A DNA stretch of 64,000 bases from Marinilabilia rubra (GCF_003121985.1 NZ_QEWP01000007.1:213383-277382), one strand, 5' to 3'. Numbered from the stretch's first letter, positions 29,621 through 39,166 are shown. Program-made: numbers and translations. Notes: generated by a model from the sequence alone, not told the origin.

Positions 29621-30625
29621 GTCCGGGTAGAGCGGCTCATTACTTCACCGCTCCCCCACAGATCCGTACGAGCGGTTTTCCCGCATACGGTTCCTCTCAA
29701 TTTGGTTTCGCTGTAAGATAAGAACGGTATATCCTGGGTTTTAGCAATGGGCACCAGTGGGTCACCAGTTTGGTGAACCGTTCCCAAATCCAGGTTGGTT
29801 TTCCACCTCGTCTATTCAGCCATTTATATAATAAGGCTTTTACCTGATGGTAATAGCTTGCCAAACGGCGTGAGTTAAAAGTTATTCCATAATAGTTGTA
29901 ATATCCACGAAGTTTGACATTCAAATCCCGGATTATGCCCTTGATTTTATTATGTCTGTTTCGTTTTAACCATTCCCCCATGGCTATCAAGGCATTCGAG
30001 TATTTATTCTTGCTCGTTTTGCGCTTGAGAACAGGTTTGCCCTTTCTGCTTCTGCCCATATAATGGGTGAAACCCAGAAAATCGAAACTTCTGTTTCCCC
30101 GTTCCGGTTGGTTCAGATTGATTATCCGGGTCTTATCCGGATGCAGACGAAGATAGTACTTCTCAAACCGTTTGGAAAGAACTTCCATTACCCGGTTTGC
30201 ATCTCCTGCCCTCTCAAAACCCAAAACAAAATCATCGGCATAACGAACTATAAAACTCCTGCCCTTCAATCTGGGTTGGATAACTTCTGAAAACCATTCA
30301 TCCAACACATAATGCAGATAAATATATGCATTTGCCATGCTCAACGAGCCCGGTCGGGCACAGTCCCCTTACCATGACGGTTACTGCGCTACTGTTCCCA
30401 CAAGCACTAATGTGAAAACCCTTACATTCGGTTTCTTTTCGAGGCTTTAACTAAACGGCTTTTGCATTCCCTGTGTACGCTTCGTGCCAGCATTTCTGCT
30501 AACTACGAAACACTCAGTTCCGGGTGTCGGTTAAACTTATCCGGGTAGGATTGGTTACCTACTGGTTCCTGATGAAAAGTTTCAAAGAACTATATGCTAA
30601 TCCTCTTCACGGGCTTAGCTTGGCG
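29621..30625 (-). mobile_element. Internally deleted group II intron
   Basis: Read on the minus strand, the 3' end shows a domain V-like hairpin (29661-29693: AACCGTATGCGG, a GAAAA loop, CCGCTCGTACGG). It is followed by a domain VI hairpin containing GAAGTAATG with a candidate branch A and by the terminal CTACCCGGAC near 29621. Upstream is the C-terminal half of an intron-encoded reverse transcriptase. Further upstream (30345 to about 30625) lies about 280 nt of non-coding sequence that resembles the structured 5' RNA domains. The fingers half of the RT is missing. The 5' boundary is uncertain and abuts a dispersed repeat. Insertion is 23 nt after the hybrid regulator stop, so that gene is intact. 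Confidence 0.75.
29697..30344 (-). pseudogene. C-terminal half of a group II intron reverse transcriptase/maturase
   Basis: About 215 residues remain. The catalytic YADD box is present in FIVRYADDFVLGFE, followed by the thumb and maturase X-domain region (KGIIRDLNVKLRGYYNYYG, typical of group II intron maturases) and an HNH-less end (PRIYRSYLTAKPN). Homology begins at GSLSMANAYIYLHYVLDEW, which corresponds to the conserved G-S-L-S motif just before the active site. The earlier RT motifs are absent and an in-frame stop lies a few codons upstream. The frame starts at a TTG with an ATG three codons in. The protein cannot be an active RT by itself. Confidence 0.82.
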
Positions 30626-30628
30626 CAA

Positions 30629-30858
30629 GGCGCTGAAAAACGCATATTTTATTAACCATTAAAACTTTAAATCATCTCAACAAACTCCTAAGTGCAAGAT
30701 TATTCCACATCAAACTCGGATTTCCTTGCACTTAATCATAAAAAAACAGCCATTCAAAAGAACAAAATTTACTACACCGCCACAATCTCGAAGTATTTCA
30801 ATACTCCTTCGATTGGGCGGATTGTAAATTCTCCTCTTTTGACTTTTAGCAAACCCTA
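30629..30858 (+). repeat. Dispersed structured repeat, copy 1 (left end abuts intron remnant)
   Basis: This segment aligns by eye over about 200 bp with copies at 56482-56719 (same strand) and 47859-48090 (opposite strand). Shared blocks include CAACAAACTCCTAA, CCACATCAAACTCGGATTTC, TTGCACTTAATCATAAAAAA, GAAGTATTTCAATACT and TTGGGCGG. It has two internal inverted repeats, AAGTGCAAG with CTTGCACTT and an AAGTATT-centred hairpin. The left end (GGCGCTGAAAAACGC) lacks the AGGGA part of copy 2, probably lost at the intron junction. Confidence 0.75.
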
Positions 30859-31199
30859 CTTACTTTAAAGACAGGCTCTATTTAGAAAGCCAAAATCCCG
30901 AAAATGGGCATTTTAACCAAAAAACGTGCGTTCATTTATTTTTATTAGTGATACTGGTTACAAGATATTCCGAATTTTAAGGCAGCAATTCCGCCGTTTT
31001 TTGAACATGATTTCAGCTTACACTATGATGAAGTCTGTATCCAGATATGGTCCAGATTTGTATTGCTTTCCCCGGCAAAGACCTATTACGATCATTTAAG
31101 CCGAAAGAAAACAAGCTTATAGTATATTATCTCCTCAGGTTAGCCTGGCTTTTACGATCACGAAGCACTATGCAGGCTGTCCGGAAAAAAAACTCATAG

Positions 31200-31400
31200 A
31201 ACGGTTCGCTTCCAGGGGCGCATGCCCCCTATGCGACCAATGAGAACAGAGTTTCTGCTGCACAGCAGAAAAATCAAATCCGATTTTACATCAAATGGCA
31301 GAAAAAAAGAATAGCAAGAATGATAACCAAAAAACGAGCTGCCAGGCTTGAAGGAGGTTTTAGAAAAGATAAGAAACATGACCCTGTTAATTCATCCAAT
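31200..31400 (+). pseudogene. Possible decayed transposase fragment
   Basis: A frame with no stop codon runs through here and reads QIRFYIKWQKKRIARMITKK followed by RAARLEGGFRKDKKHD. It is a very basic stretch that resembles the C-terminal part of some DDE transposases, where an R-A-A-R-L-E-G-S-F-G type sequence occurs. An overlapping frame upstream reads RGACPLCDQ, a cysteine pair seen in related proteins, and is broken by a stop. The surrounding 700 bp (30860-31560) has no intact gene. This is a weak identification by memory of family features. Confidence 0.3.
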
Positions 31401-31623
31401 TTATGTGAGTTACAGAGTAGTGATTCTACCTTATTTTGTGCAGGTGCTTTTTTGAGGTCACTTTTAGTCTGTTTGATGACAAGTTTCATGTTTTTGTCAA
31501 AAAAACACATCCTTTTAAAAATTTTTGCCGTAATTTCAGCATAAGTGATAATGAATTTTATCCGGTGTTGGCCAAAAAATCAAGCAATTTTTAGTCCTTG
31601 ATAAGTAAATCAAAATTAAACCC

Positions 31624-32733
31624 ATGAGCACAAAACTACTCCTGCTGTTCTCGTTTTTTCTTCTGCTTGTATCGTGTGGAAAAGATGACGATCCGCAACC
31701 AAAGCCTGAGCCTGATCCAGATCCTCCGGTAGTGGTAGATTTTTTTGAGTTGTCCATAGCTACCATTGACTTCGGTGCAAATGAGGATGCGAGTTTAGTC
31801 GTTGTAAAAACAAATGATAACTGGAGTGCAAGTTGCAATGAGGAATGGATTTCCCTATCTGCCAAAGAAGGCAATAAATCTACCGGGTTTATTGTGGGCG
31901 CATCTGCCAATAAAAAATTCTCCCGTGAAGCTACAATTACCATTTCATCGGACGATAAAACAAAGGAAATAAAAGTAGTGCAATCAGGCGTTTCCTCAAT
32001 AGAATTTGAAGTAAACGGGGTCCGGTTTTCATTATTGCCTGTGGCAGGGGATACCACTTTCAGTTTGGATGGCAGTACTTACCTTGCCCAACGGGAAGTT
32101 TATCTCGACAGCTATTTTATCTCCGAAACAGAAATTACAAATGCCCAATGGCAAGCAGTTATGGGCAGTTTGCCGTACGATATGGAAGATAGCAAACCCA
32201 ATCTTCCGGTAATCGTTAACTGGAATGATATTTCCGAAAAATTTCTCCCAAAATTGAATGATGCCATCGACTATAACTTAAGATTACCTACAGAAAATGA
32301 ATGGGAGGTAGCCGCCCGGGGCGGGAAAAAAGACCAAAACACAAGCTATGCGGGAAGCATCGAAATAGATGAAGTAGCCTGGCATTGGTTAAATTCCGAA
32401 GGCAGAAAGCACAAGGTGGCATTAAAAGCACCCAACGAACTGGGGCTGTACGACATGAGTGGCAACGTAAGCGAATGGTGCAGCGATTGGTATGCCCAAT
32501 GGACCGAAGACAAAAAGCCACCTGCTGAGGCCAATAATCCAACCGGTCCGGAGAGCGGAACTGAAAAGGTAATCCGGGGAGGTGATTTTAGTGCTGACAG
32601 ATTTGAGTACGACAGAAACAGTTGCAGGGTAACTACACGGAATTATTTGCCGCCAGATATCAACACGCCTGATTTTCTCTTCGATGGTTATTATCATCAT
32701 ACCGGGTTCAGGATAGTAATTCCAAAAAATTAG
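31624..32733 (+). CDS. BACON plus SUMF (formylglycine-generating-enzyme-like) surface lipoprotein
   Basis: The 369-residue lipoprotein has lipobox LVSC followed by an acidic, proline-rich tether (KDDDPQPKPEPDPDPP). Residues about 44-125 form a BACON domain (ASLVVVKTNDNWSASCNEEW; ISSDDKTKEIKVVQSG), a module linked to surface attachment or glycan/mucin contact. The rest is an SUMF1/FGE-sulfatase fold: FISETEITNAQWQAVMG, LRLPTENEWEVAARGG, LGLYDMSGNVSEWCSDWY, VIRGGDF, TGFRIVI. The paired active-site cysteines of true formylglycine-generating enzymes are not apparent, so it is unlikely to mature the PUL sulfatases. It starts a three-gene operon; the next gene begins 4 nt after its stop. Confidence 0.85.
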   Translation: MSTKLLLLFSFFLLLVSCGKDDDPQPKPEPDPDPPVVVDFFELSIATIDFGANEDASLVVVKTNDNWSASCNEEWISLSAKEGNKSTGFIVGASANKKFSREATITISSDDKTKEIKVVQSGVSSIEFEVNGVRFSLLPVAGDTTFSLDGSTYLAQREVYLDSYFISETEITNAQWQAVMGSLPYDMEDSKPNLPVIVNWNDISEKFLPKLNDAIDYNLRLPTENEWEVAARGGKKDQNTSYAGSIEIDEVAWHWLNSEGRKHKVALKAPNELGLYDMSGNVSEWCSDWYAQWTEDKKPPAEANNPTGPESGTEKVIRGGDFSADRFEYDRNSCRVTTRNYLPPDINTPDFLFDGYYHHTGFRIVIPKN

Positions 32734-32737
32734 GACG

Positions 32738-33352
32738 ATGGGAACAATAAAATTCTTTTTGATCTTTGCCTTTGCGCTGGCGCTGAGCTACTCATCGGCT
32801 CAGACAGTGGTGAAAATGGATATGCCGCTACAGGCTGATCAACCATTAAAGGTCGTTGCGTTGTTTGATGAAGAAATTCCGGAAGGCATACCTGTTGTTT
32901 TGGGATTGATGGGGTATGATGTGGAGGGAGGAATTACCCCTTACCAATATGAATGGATCCTCAACGATGAAATAGTCTCCACATCAGATGTAATGATTTT
33001 TACCCCGGCAAAGGGGGATGCCTTATCACTTAACGTGATCGACAACAATAAATGCAGAGCTACAACCTCCTTTAATCTTAAAGTGGCTTCTTTAAGGCAA
33101 GCCGCCAACACAGATGCAATTGAAGGGATTAACATCTATCCTACCGTGGTACGAGATTACATTCAGGTAGATTTTGAACCAATTGCGGGAAATCAGGCTT
33201 TAATACGCATTTTTAATATGCAGGGAAAACTAATTCACCACGAATCAACTCCTCACAGCAGCAGGCTGAATGTCAACCTGTCGGCCGGCACCTATTTTGT
33301 TTCTGTAAGAATTGGTGACTTGCATAAAGTTGAAAAAATATTAGCCCGGTAA
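32738..33352 (+). CDS. Small secreted protein with PKD-like domain and T9SS sorting domain
   Basis: The 204-residue protein has a signal peptide ending at SYSSAQ. Residues about 40-115 look like a PKD/SprB-type beta-sandwich (GGITPYQYEWILNDE; ALSLNVIDNNKC), and from about 128 a type A T9SS domain follows (GINIYPTVVRDYIQVDF; IRIFNMQGKLIHH; LSAGTYFVSVRIGDLHKVEK). It is therefore exported across the outer membrane and anchored or released by the type IX machinery. It is 4 nt downstream of the SUMF lipoprotein and 11 nt upstream of the giant peptidase, so the three are co-transcribed. Its function is unknown; it may be a partner or adaptor for the peptidase. Confidence 0.82.
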   Translation: MGTIKFFLIFAFALALSYSSAQTVVKMDMPLQADQPLKVVALFDEEIPEGIPVVLGLMGYDVEGGITPYQYEWILNDEIVSTSDVMIFTPAKGDALSLNVIDNNKCRATTSFNLKVASLRQAANTDAIEGINIYPTVVRDYIQVDFEPIAGNQALIRIFNMQGKLIHHESTPHSSRLNVNLSAGTYFVSVRIGDLHKVEKILAR

Positions 33353-33363
33353 AAATTCCTACT

Positions 33364-36300
33364 ATGACAACAAATTCACTCCTCTCAAAGACCTTACGGA
33401 TAAAGCCTGTCTTTTCATTTTTGATTTTGTTCTGCTTTTGCAGCAATGCTTTTTCTCAAGATAACAGCAATGCTGATGTGCGGCAATATGCGGCAGACTT
33501 TTTCAATGCCCAGACACAAACCAACGCAAAATTAAAAAGTGCAGTGTCGGCTTCTTCGCTGGTTCAAAGTTATCAGTCGTCCGAAGGAGTTAACACCCCC
33601 CTGTATGTATTTCAGAATGGCGAAAAAGGGTTTGCCATGATAGCAAAAAGCAACAATACGTTAAAAGTAGTAGGATATTCCGACGAAGGAAATTTTCAGA
33701 CCCAAAACATTCCCCCCCAATTGCGTGCTTTAATGAGTCATTATGAAGATTCTTTAGAGTTTGACACCCCTGTTCATTCCACGTTGAAATCCGGTACTGT
33801 TGTAGTAGAACCATTGTTGTATGAGCACAATATCAATCTCAATCAATTTCATCACCCGGAAGTAGGGGGCAGCTGGTCGGGTTGTATGGCTACAGCTTTT
33901 ACACAAATAATGCTTTTTCATGCAGCAGAGCAAAACAAGCTTGTCAAAGGTTATGGATCACATTGCTACACCTACGAACCCTATGGAGAGATTTGTGCCG
34001 ATTTTGAAAATACCACGTATAATTCGGCTGAACTATTGTCGTTTCATACGGGCATAGCCATGGATATGAGGTATACCGATGTCGGAAGCAGCCCGCCTCC
34101 CGAAGTAAATGTAATAGAAAGATTTGAGGAATATTTTGACTATTATGTGGACCATTGCCCCAATGAGGATTTCTATATAAAAAACGAATTACAAAACCGT
34201 CGTCCTGTTTATGCTTCTATTCCCGGTATTCCGCAAAACCATGCTGTGGTAATAGATGGATATGATGACCAGGGGTTTTTCCACCTGAATTTTGGATGGG
34301 GAGGCAGCTTCAATGGCAACTTTCTGGTGAATAATAATTTATGGTATGCCACGGGCAATGGTAACACCAAATTTTATCTTAGCTATACCAATAATTACAT
34401 GCTTGCACCAACGCCTCCTGTTGCAAATGAACAAGATTCGCTGGCTTTGGTGGCCGTTTACAATGCTTTAGGCGGGAATGAGGCCTTACAATGGGACTTA
34501 TCTGAACCGGTGTGCCGCTGGCCCGGTGTTTTGCTTCTGAATGGAAGAGTGATCCGGTTATCTGTAAACACCAACGGGCTGCCACTTACGTCGCAAAGTA
34601 TTGCCCCGGAAACAGGTAATTTGTCAGCGCTTCAGGAACTGTCCTTTCAAGGATGCCTGAATGGTAACATCCCTTCAACAATCACCAATCTTACTGAATT
34701 AAAGAAACTTGATATCAACAATACCATTCATCGTGAAGGATCTGTTGTACATACCGGAAATTTCACCGGACAATTGCCAGATGATATCGATAAGCTTGTA
34801 AACATGGAGTGGCTTGTGATGTCCAATTCCTTAGAGGGTAGTATTCCGGCTTCTATTGGTAACTTAAATAGCCTGAAGTTTCTGAGCATAACCAGAGATA
34901 CAACTTATTTTGGGAAAGGTGGCTTAACAGGTATCATTCCCTCATCCATAAGCAATTTAAGTAATTTACGCACACTCCACATTAACAATCAACAAATTGA
35001 GGGGGCTTTACCAGCCGGCATAAGTAACATTACAGCTCTGTGGGATGTTAATTTATCCGGGAACCAGTTGAGCGGTACACTTCCCTCTTTAAAACTGCCA
35101 AATCTGGAATATTTGCATTTAAATGACAATGGGTTTTCTCAAATTGATCAAGGTGAATGGAACATTCCGTTGCTTAAGATTTTACAGTTGCAGAACAATC
35201 AAATTTCCGGTGAAGTGCCTCCTTCCTTTTGCAACTTTAGTGCTTTGGAATATCTTGATTTATCCAATAATCTGATTGATAAACTTCCTGAGAACCTGGA
35301 TAATTTACTTGTACTTGAAACCCTCAAACTGGACAATAACAATTTGATGGCTTTGCCCGATGGATTGGCAAATATCGTTTACCTGAAACATCTTGATGCT
35401 GCTAATAATCAGCTGACGTATATTCCCGATAATCTGGGGCAGTCCCGCATGCTCGAGACCATCGATCTATCCAACAACAGGCTTACTGCTATTCCGGAGG
35501 CGTTAGGAAATTGTGATGGTTTGTACGAAATATTGTTTAACAACAATAGAATTGAGCAAATCCCTGCCTCATTTGCAAACATTCGTCATGCTGCTACCAT
35601 TTTATTGGATGATAATGAAATGACCGGGGAAATACCGGAGAATCTGATGACCAATGCTAACGACAACAATACATTTGTTCGTTTAAACAAAAACCGTTTT
35701 GTATTTGCAGATATACCCTTTTCTGATGAATTAAAGTTTGGAGTCCGCAATCAAAAAACGGTCCCTCTCAAAAAGCAGGTTTACAAGGTTCAGAGGGGAG
35801 ATACCGTCACCATCGATGTGCGTTCTATCTCCCGGCTTTCTCATCCGGCCAATGAATATTACTGGCTTTCCTACCCGGAGTTTGAGGCTAATGTGGTTGA
35901 TGAACAACTGAACGGAGTAGAAAAAAGCCCCGTTTTTAAAATGGCCATTAATCAAAACAATGTTCATAACAAATATTACTGCAAGGTTTTTAATCCTGAC
36001 GCGCCTTCGTTTTCCTTCAATTATGACGGATCCTTAGTGACAGGAGTCAGTATGCAGTATTTGAATACAGATACCATTGTATTTAAGCTGGCAAGTGATG
36101 AGGAAATTTTAGCAGACAAATATACCGATGAATTTGTAACATCATTGTCAACGGTTGCCAATAATTCTGTCAGTGATGGAGAAGTAAGACTGGTTCCTCC
36201 CATCAAAGTTGTAAGAGGTGAAGTTTTTTGGGAGGCTTCTATGGATGGTGTTGCATGGGAAAAAGTATCGGATGAAATGGATAATGCCGAACTGCAGACC

Positions 36301-38835
36301 AATATAAGAAGCTGGAGCAGTGAGGAGTTGTTGCTTGCCCCTCAAAGCACAGCTTTCTACCGTTGTGGAATTAATGAGACCAATTGTGAACCTTTGTACA
36401 GCGATCAACTTAAGGTAGAAGCTGCCGGAGATGTACTTTTTAATGAAATAGTAGATGTTACTGAAGAGTCACGCACCATTAGTGTGGACAGCATTGAGGT
36501 ACTTGTACCTGTAAATTTTCATGATCAAGAGTTCAGGCTTACCATTACAAAACTATACAATCCCCCTTTAGCACCCGATACAGTAACGGCTTCCTCCACT
36601 TATGATGTTTCGGTAAGTTTTGACGGAAAATTTGAAATACCACTGTTGATTAAACTGAAAAACATTGACAAGACAAAGGTCAGGGAGATGGAGATTGACA
36701 GGTTTAAAGCGGTTTATTTCGATGACGCAGAACGCCAATGGCAACCATTTAAAGATTCGCACTTAAGTCTGAAAGACAGTTCGGTAGTATTTCTGACGTC
36801 ACATCTAACCAAGCTGTCTCTGTTTTGGAACAACACAGAAATGCAGAATGGCTACACCGATGTTTATGAACGAAACAACATACGTGTGGTATATAAAGAC
36901 AATGACACCGATTTTATGCGGTTTGGTTATGGCAAAAATCAGCCTTCCCAACCCTGGCATGTGGCGGATTATCCGTTGCTGGTTCAGGATATTACCGAGT
37001 ATTTACCGGTTGTTATTGACAAATATGCCTCATTGGGACTAAGCAGCCCCGGTGGAAAATTTACGGTGTATGTAAAAAAGATGGATGATGCGGGATGTGT
37101 TGGTATTATGGGAATGCTTAGCGGATACATGAAAATCAGCAGAGACCTTTTAAAGCCCGAAGAAATGAGACAAGTGCTGGCACATGAGTTCATGCACTAC
37201 ACCCAGGATTATTACATATCGGCCAATCCAGGTAACAGTTTTTGGATGGAGGCCCATGCCACTTTGTCCGACCGCATGGTTTGGAATGATCAGGAAGTAC
37301 CTGTATGTGAACCTGAAGAGGTATTGGAAAAAGGGAAAAAATCAAACATCTCTATTTTTAATTTCCTTTCCAATTCGTGGGACTATTGGGATAAATCTTT
37401 GCTGACCAATAATTTGATGGGTAATATCCACTACAATTATATGGGTGGAAATTTTTTGCACTATTTGCGTACTTATCGCGAGGGTGCAAAGCTGTCGCCG
37501 GCAACCCTGTTAAAAGAAACCAGCTGGTTTGGAAGTTGGCGTACCTATCTGGGAAGTTATGTAAGCAGTCATTTAGATGCCATTTTAGGAGATGAGTATG
37601 AGGATTACTTGAAATATATGCTGAGTGGGAAAAATGGAAATTTTACCGTTATCAACAAGAAAGGAAATCCTTATTCCTATCTGCAAAAACCAAAGAATAA
37701 AGGGGTCTTTACACATCCGGTAACTTATCGTTTTCAACCGGAGGATGAAATGATCCAGAAGGATGAAATTGACATCTCCATTCCTTACATGGCTGCAAAA
37801 GTAGTGCTTTTGGAAAATATTAACCCGGATAAACTGGTAATGGTTAATTACAAACGGAACCATGATCCCGATCATAATCACAAGGTGTACTATGCGACTT
37901 ATGATTTCTTGAAAAAAGAAATGACCTATCTGGATATTTCAGATTCGGCAGAATACAACTTTTTAATTGATAACCGAAGTAAAAAAAATCAACTTACTGA
38001 ATATAAGAACTACAGTTTCTTGTTACTTATCAATAAAGAATACATTGGTGCCAGCAGCCTGATGAGCAATTTCAATGCTTCCATCGAACTTACAGGCATG
38101 GCGGCTCTTAATGTGGAAAGTGTGGGATTATTGGATATTTACAGAAACAGATCTCCCCTTTTACACTCATTTGATAACAGAAATGGTTATATAACCATTG
38201 GTATGCCAAATGTGTCGTATCTGAGGATGGCTACTGAGTGGGATGTGAGCAGAAGCGAGAGGGTAGTATCAAAACAAATGATTAACAACAGTACTTATGA
38301 AATTAGATCAGAATACACCCTTGTAATGAACGAAGGGCCCATAAAGGGGATGCCCACGGTTAAAGACAGTACAAAATACATACAAATATTTGAACATAAT
38401 GTTGCTGACAAAACGGTTAAGATTTCCGAACAGGAGATTAAATATCGCTTTCTTAATGAATTTATTGAAATAGTCCGTGGTACAGGTATGGATTATGAAG
38501 AGCGACTTGTATACCCAAAACATCTTGATTACATGGAAGAGCGTACCGACACCTATTGGCTGGAGAATATAATGGATTATGCCGGGGAAGAGGAAGCAAG
38601 TGACGAATTTGTAACTGAGTATGGAAGCAATACGCTTGTGTTTCATACTCAAAATACCCAGGAAACCCTAAACATGGTAAAAAAGATAGATGCAACCTAT
38701 AAAAAAACCAACTTTGGAAGCAATGGAACTGTCATTTCTGAGCAAACATCTAACTACGAAAGCACCGATTTTTCGCCTTCTGACTTGGAGTTAAATATGA
38801 TTTTAAGGCTGTATGCTGATGATGAAGATAATTAA
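33364..38835 (+). CDS. 1823-residue secreted protein: C10 cysteine peptidase, leucine-rich repeats and gluzincin-like metallopeptidase
   Basis: A signal peptide ends near SNAFSQ. Residues about 33-345 form a streptopain (C10) domain with Cys174 in GGSWSGCMATAFTQIM, His293 in NHAVVIDGYDDQGFFHLNFG and the GWGG block. Residues about 360-800 hold more than a dozen leucine-rich repeats (LEYLHLNDNGF, LEYLDLSNNLIDKLP, LETLKLDNNNLMALP, LETIDLSNNRLTAIP). Beta-sandwich regions follow to about 1200. At 1274-1278 is HEFMH, and Glu1296 in FWMEAHATLSDRM is well placed as the third zinc ligand of a gluzincin. The last 450 residues have no recognised domain, and no T9SS sorting domain is seen at the C-terminus. 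Two peptidase centres of different chemistry on one LRR chain suggest a host- or prey-protein-targeting surface enzyme. The reading frame is intact throughout. Confidence 0.85.
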   Translation: MTTNSLLSKTLRIKPVFSFLILFCFCSNAFSQDNSNADVRQYAADFFNAQTQTNAKLKSAVSASSLVQSYQSSEGVNTPLYVFQNGEKGFAMIAKSNNTLKVVGYSDEGNFQTQNIPPQLRALMSHYEDSLEFDTPVHSTLKSGTVVVEPLLYEHNINLNQFHHPEVGGSWSGCMATAFTQIMLFHAAEQNKLVKGYGSHCYTYEPYGEICADFENTTYNSAELLSFHTGIAMDMRYTDVGSSPPPEVNVIERFEEYFDYYVDHCPNEDFYIKNELQNRRPVYASIPGIPQNHAVVIDGYDDQGFFHLNFGWGGSFNGNFLVNNNLWYATGNGNTKFYLSYTNNYMLAPTPPVANEQDSLALVAVYNALGGNEALQWDLSEPVCRWPGVLLLNGRVIRLSVNTNGLPLTSQSIAPETGNLSALQELSFQGCLNGNIPSTITNLTELKKLDINNTIHREGSVVHTGNFTGQLPDDIDKLVNMEWLVMSNSLEGSIPASIGNLNSLKFLSITRDTTYFGKGGLTGIIPSSISNLSNLRTLHINNQQIEGALPAGISNITALWDVNLSGNQLSGTLPSLKLPNLEYLHLNDNGFSQIDQGEWNIPLLKILQLQNNQISGEVPPSFCNFSALEYLDLSNNLIDKLPENLDNLLVLETLKLDNNNLMALPDGLANIVYLKHLDAANNQLTYIPDNLGQSRMLETIDLSNNRLTAIPEALGNCDGLYEILFNNNRIEQIPASFANIRHAATILLDDNEMTGEIPENLMTNANDNNTFVRLNKNRFVFADIPFSDELKFGVRNQKTVPLKKQVYKVQRGDTVTIDVRSISRLSHPANEYYWLSYPEFEANVVDEQLNGVEKSPVFKMAINQNNVHNKYYCKVFNPDAPSFSFNYDGSLVTGVSMQYLNTDTIVFKLASDEEILADKYTDEFVTSLSTVANNSVSDGEVRLVPPIKVVRGEVFWEASMDGVAWEKVSDEMDNAELQTNIRSWSSEELLLAPQSTAFYRCGINETNCEPLYSDQLKVEAAGDVLFNEIVDVTEESRTISVDSIEVLVPVNFHDQEFRLTITKLYNPPLAPDTVTASSTYDVSVSFDGKFEIPLLIKLKNIDKTKVREMEIDRFKAVYFDDAERQWQPFKDSHLSLKDSSVVFLTSHLTKLSLFWNNTEMQNGYTDVYERNNIRVVYKDNDTDFMRFGYGKNQPSQPWHVADYPLLVQDITEYLPVVIDKYASLGLSSPGGKFTVYVKKMDDAGCVGIMGMLSGYMKISRDLLKPEEMRQVLAHEFMHYTQDYYISANPGNSFWMEAHATLSDRMVWNDQEVPVCEPEEVLEKGKKSNISIFNFLSNSWDYWDKSLLTNNLMGNIHYNYMGGNFLHYLRTYREGAKLSPATLLKETSWFGSWRTYLGSYVSSHLDAILGDEYEDYLKYMLSGKNGNFTVINKKGNPYSYLQKPKNKGVFTHPVTYRFQPEDEMIQKDEIDISIPYMAAKVVLLENINPDKLVMVNYKRNHDPDHNHKVYYATYDFLKKEMTYLDISDSAEYNFLIDNRSKKNQLTEYKNYSFLLLINKEYIGASSLMSNFNASIELTGMAALNVESVGLLDIYRNRSPLLHSFDNRNGYITIGMPNVSYLRMATEWDVSRSERVVSKQMINNSTYEIRSEYTLVMNEGPIKGMPTVKDSTKYIQIFEHNVADKTVKISEQEIKYRFLNEFIEIVRGTGMDYEERLVYPKHLDYMEERTDTYWLENIMDYAGEEEASDEFVTEYGSNTLVFHTQNTQETLNMVKKIDATYKKTNFGSNGTVISEQTSNYESTDFSPSDLELNMILRLYADDEDN

Positions 38836-38917
38836 CCGGAGAAGCATTCTCAGAAATAATGAATATCCAAACACCTGATCATCATCACAGTTTCATAATT
38901 CGAAAGGTGTAGCAAAC

Positions 38918-38956
38918 AAAAAGCCACTCACAGAAAAACTCTGTAAGTGGCTTTTT
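38918..38956. terminator. Bidirectional terminator
   Basis: AAAAAGCCACT pairs with AGTGGCTTTTT around a smaller CACAG/CTGT stem. The stem is flanked by A-run and T-run, so it can terminate the giant peptidase operon on the plus strand and the tRNA transcript on the minus strand, between whose ends it lies. Confidence 0.85.
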
Positions 38957-38963
38957 ATCAATG

Positions 38964-39037
38964 TGGGCCCAGTAGGGCTTGAACCTACGACTCCCTGATT
39001 ATGAGTCAGGTGCTCTAACCAACTGAGCTATGGGCCC
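38964..39037 (-). tRNA. tRNA with CAU anticodon (Met or Ile2)
   Basis: The minus strand folds as a full cloverleaf: acceptor GGGCCCA/TGGGCCC, D-arm AGCTCAGTTGGTTAGAGC, anticodon stem CCTGA/TCAGG with loop CTCATAA, and T-arm GTAGG TTCAAGC CCTAC. The discriminator base is A and no CCA is encoded. The anticodon CAU allows elongator tRNA-Met or the lysidine-modified tRNA-Ile2; sequence alone by eye does not separate them. The acceptor stem lacks the C1-A72 mismatch of initiators, so it is not tRNA-fMet. Confidence 0.95.
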
Positions 39038-39166
39038 GATGCTTCCGTTTCAGCGAATGCAAAAGTACAAAACGGGGTTGAATTTTTCAAATTTACCGGG
39101 CGCTAAAAACGGTCATTTAAAGAAAAAATGCGCGTTAATTGCTAATTTTGCGCAAAACAATTAATC

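Noticed and set aside
30629..30858. CRISPR array
   Set aside because: Repeated blocks are dispersed copies tens of kilobases apart, not tandem repeats with spacers. No cas gene is present in the window.
31624..32733. SUMF protein as the formylglycine-generating enzyme for the PUL sulfatases
   Set aside because: It is a surface lipoprotein with a BACON domain, lacks the evident active-site cysteine pair, and lies in a separate operon beyond mobile-element debris.
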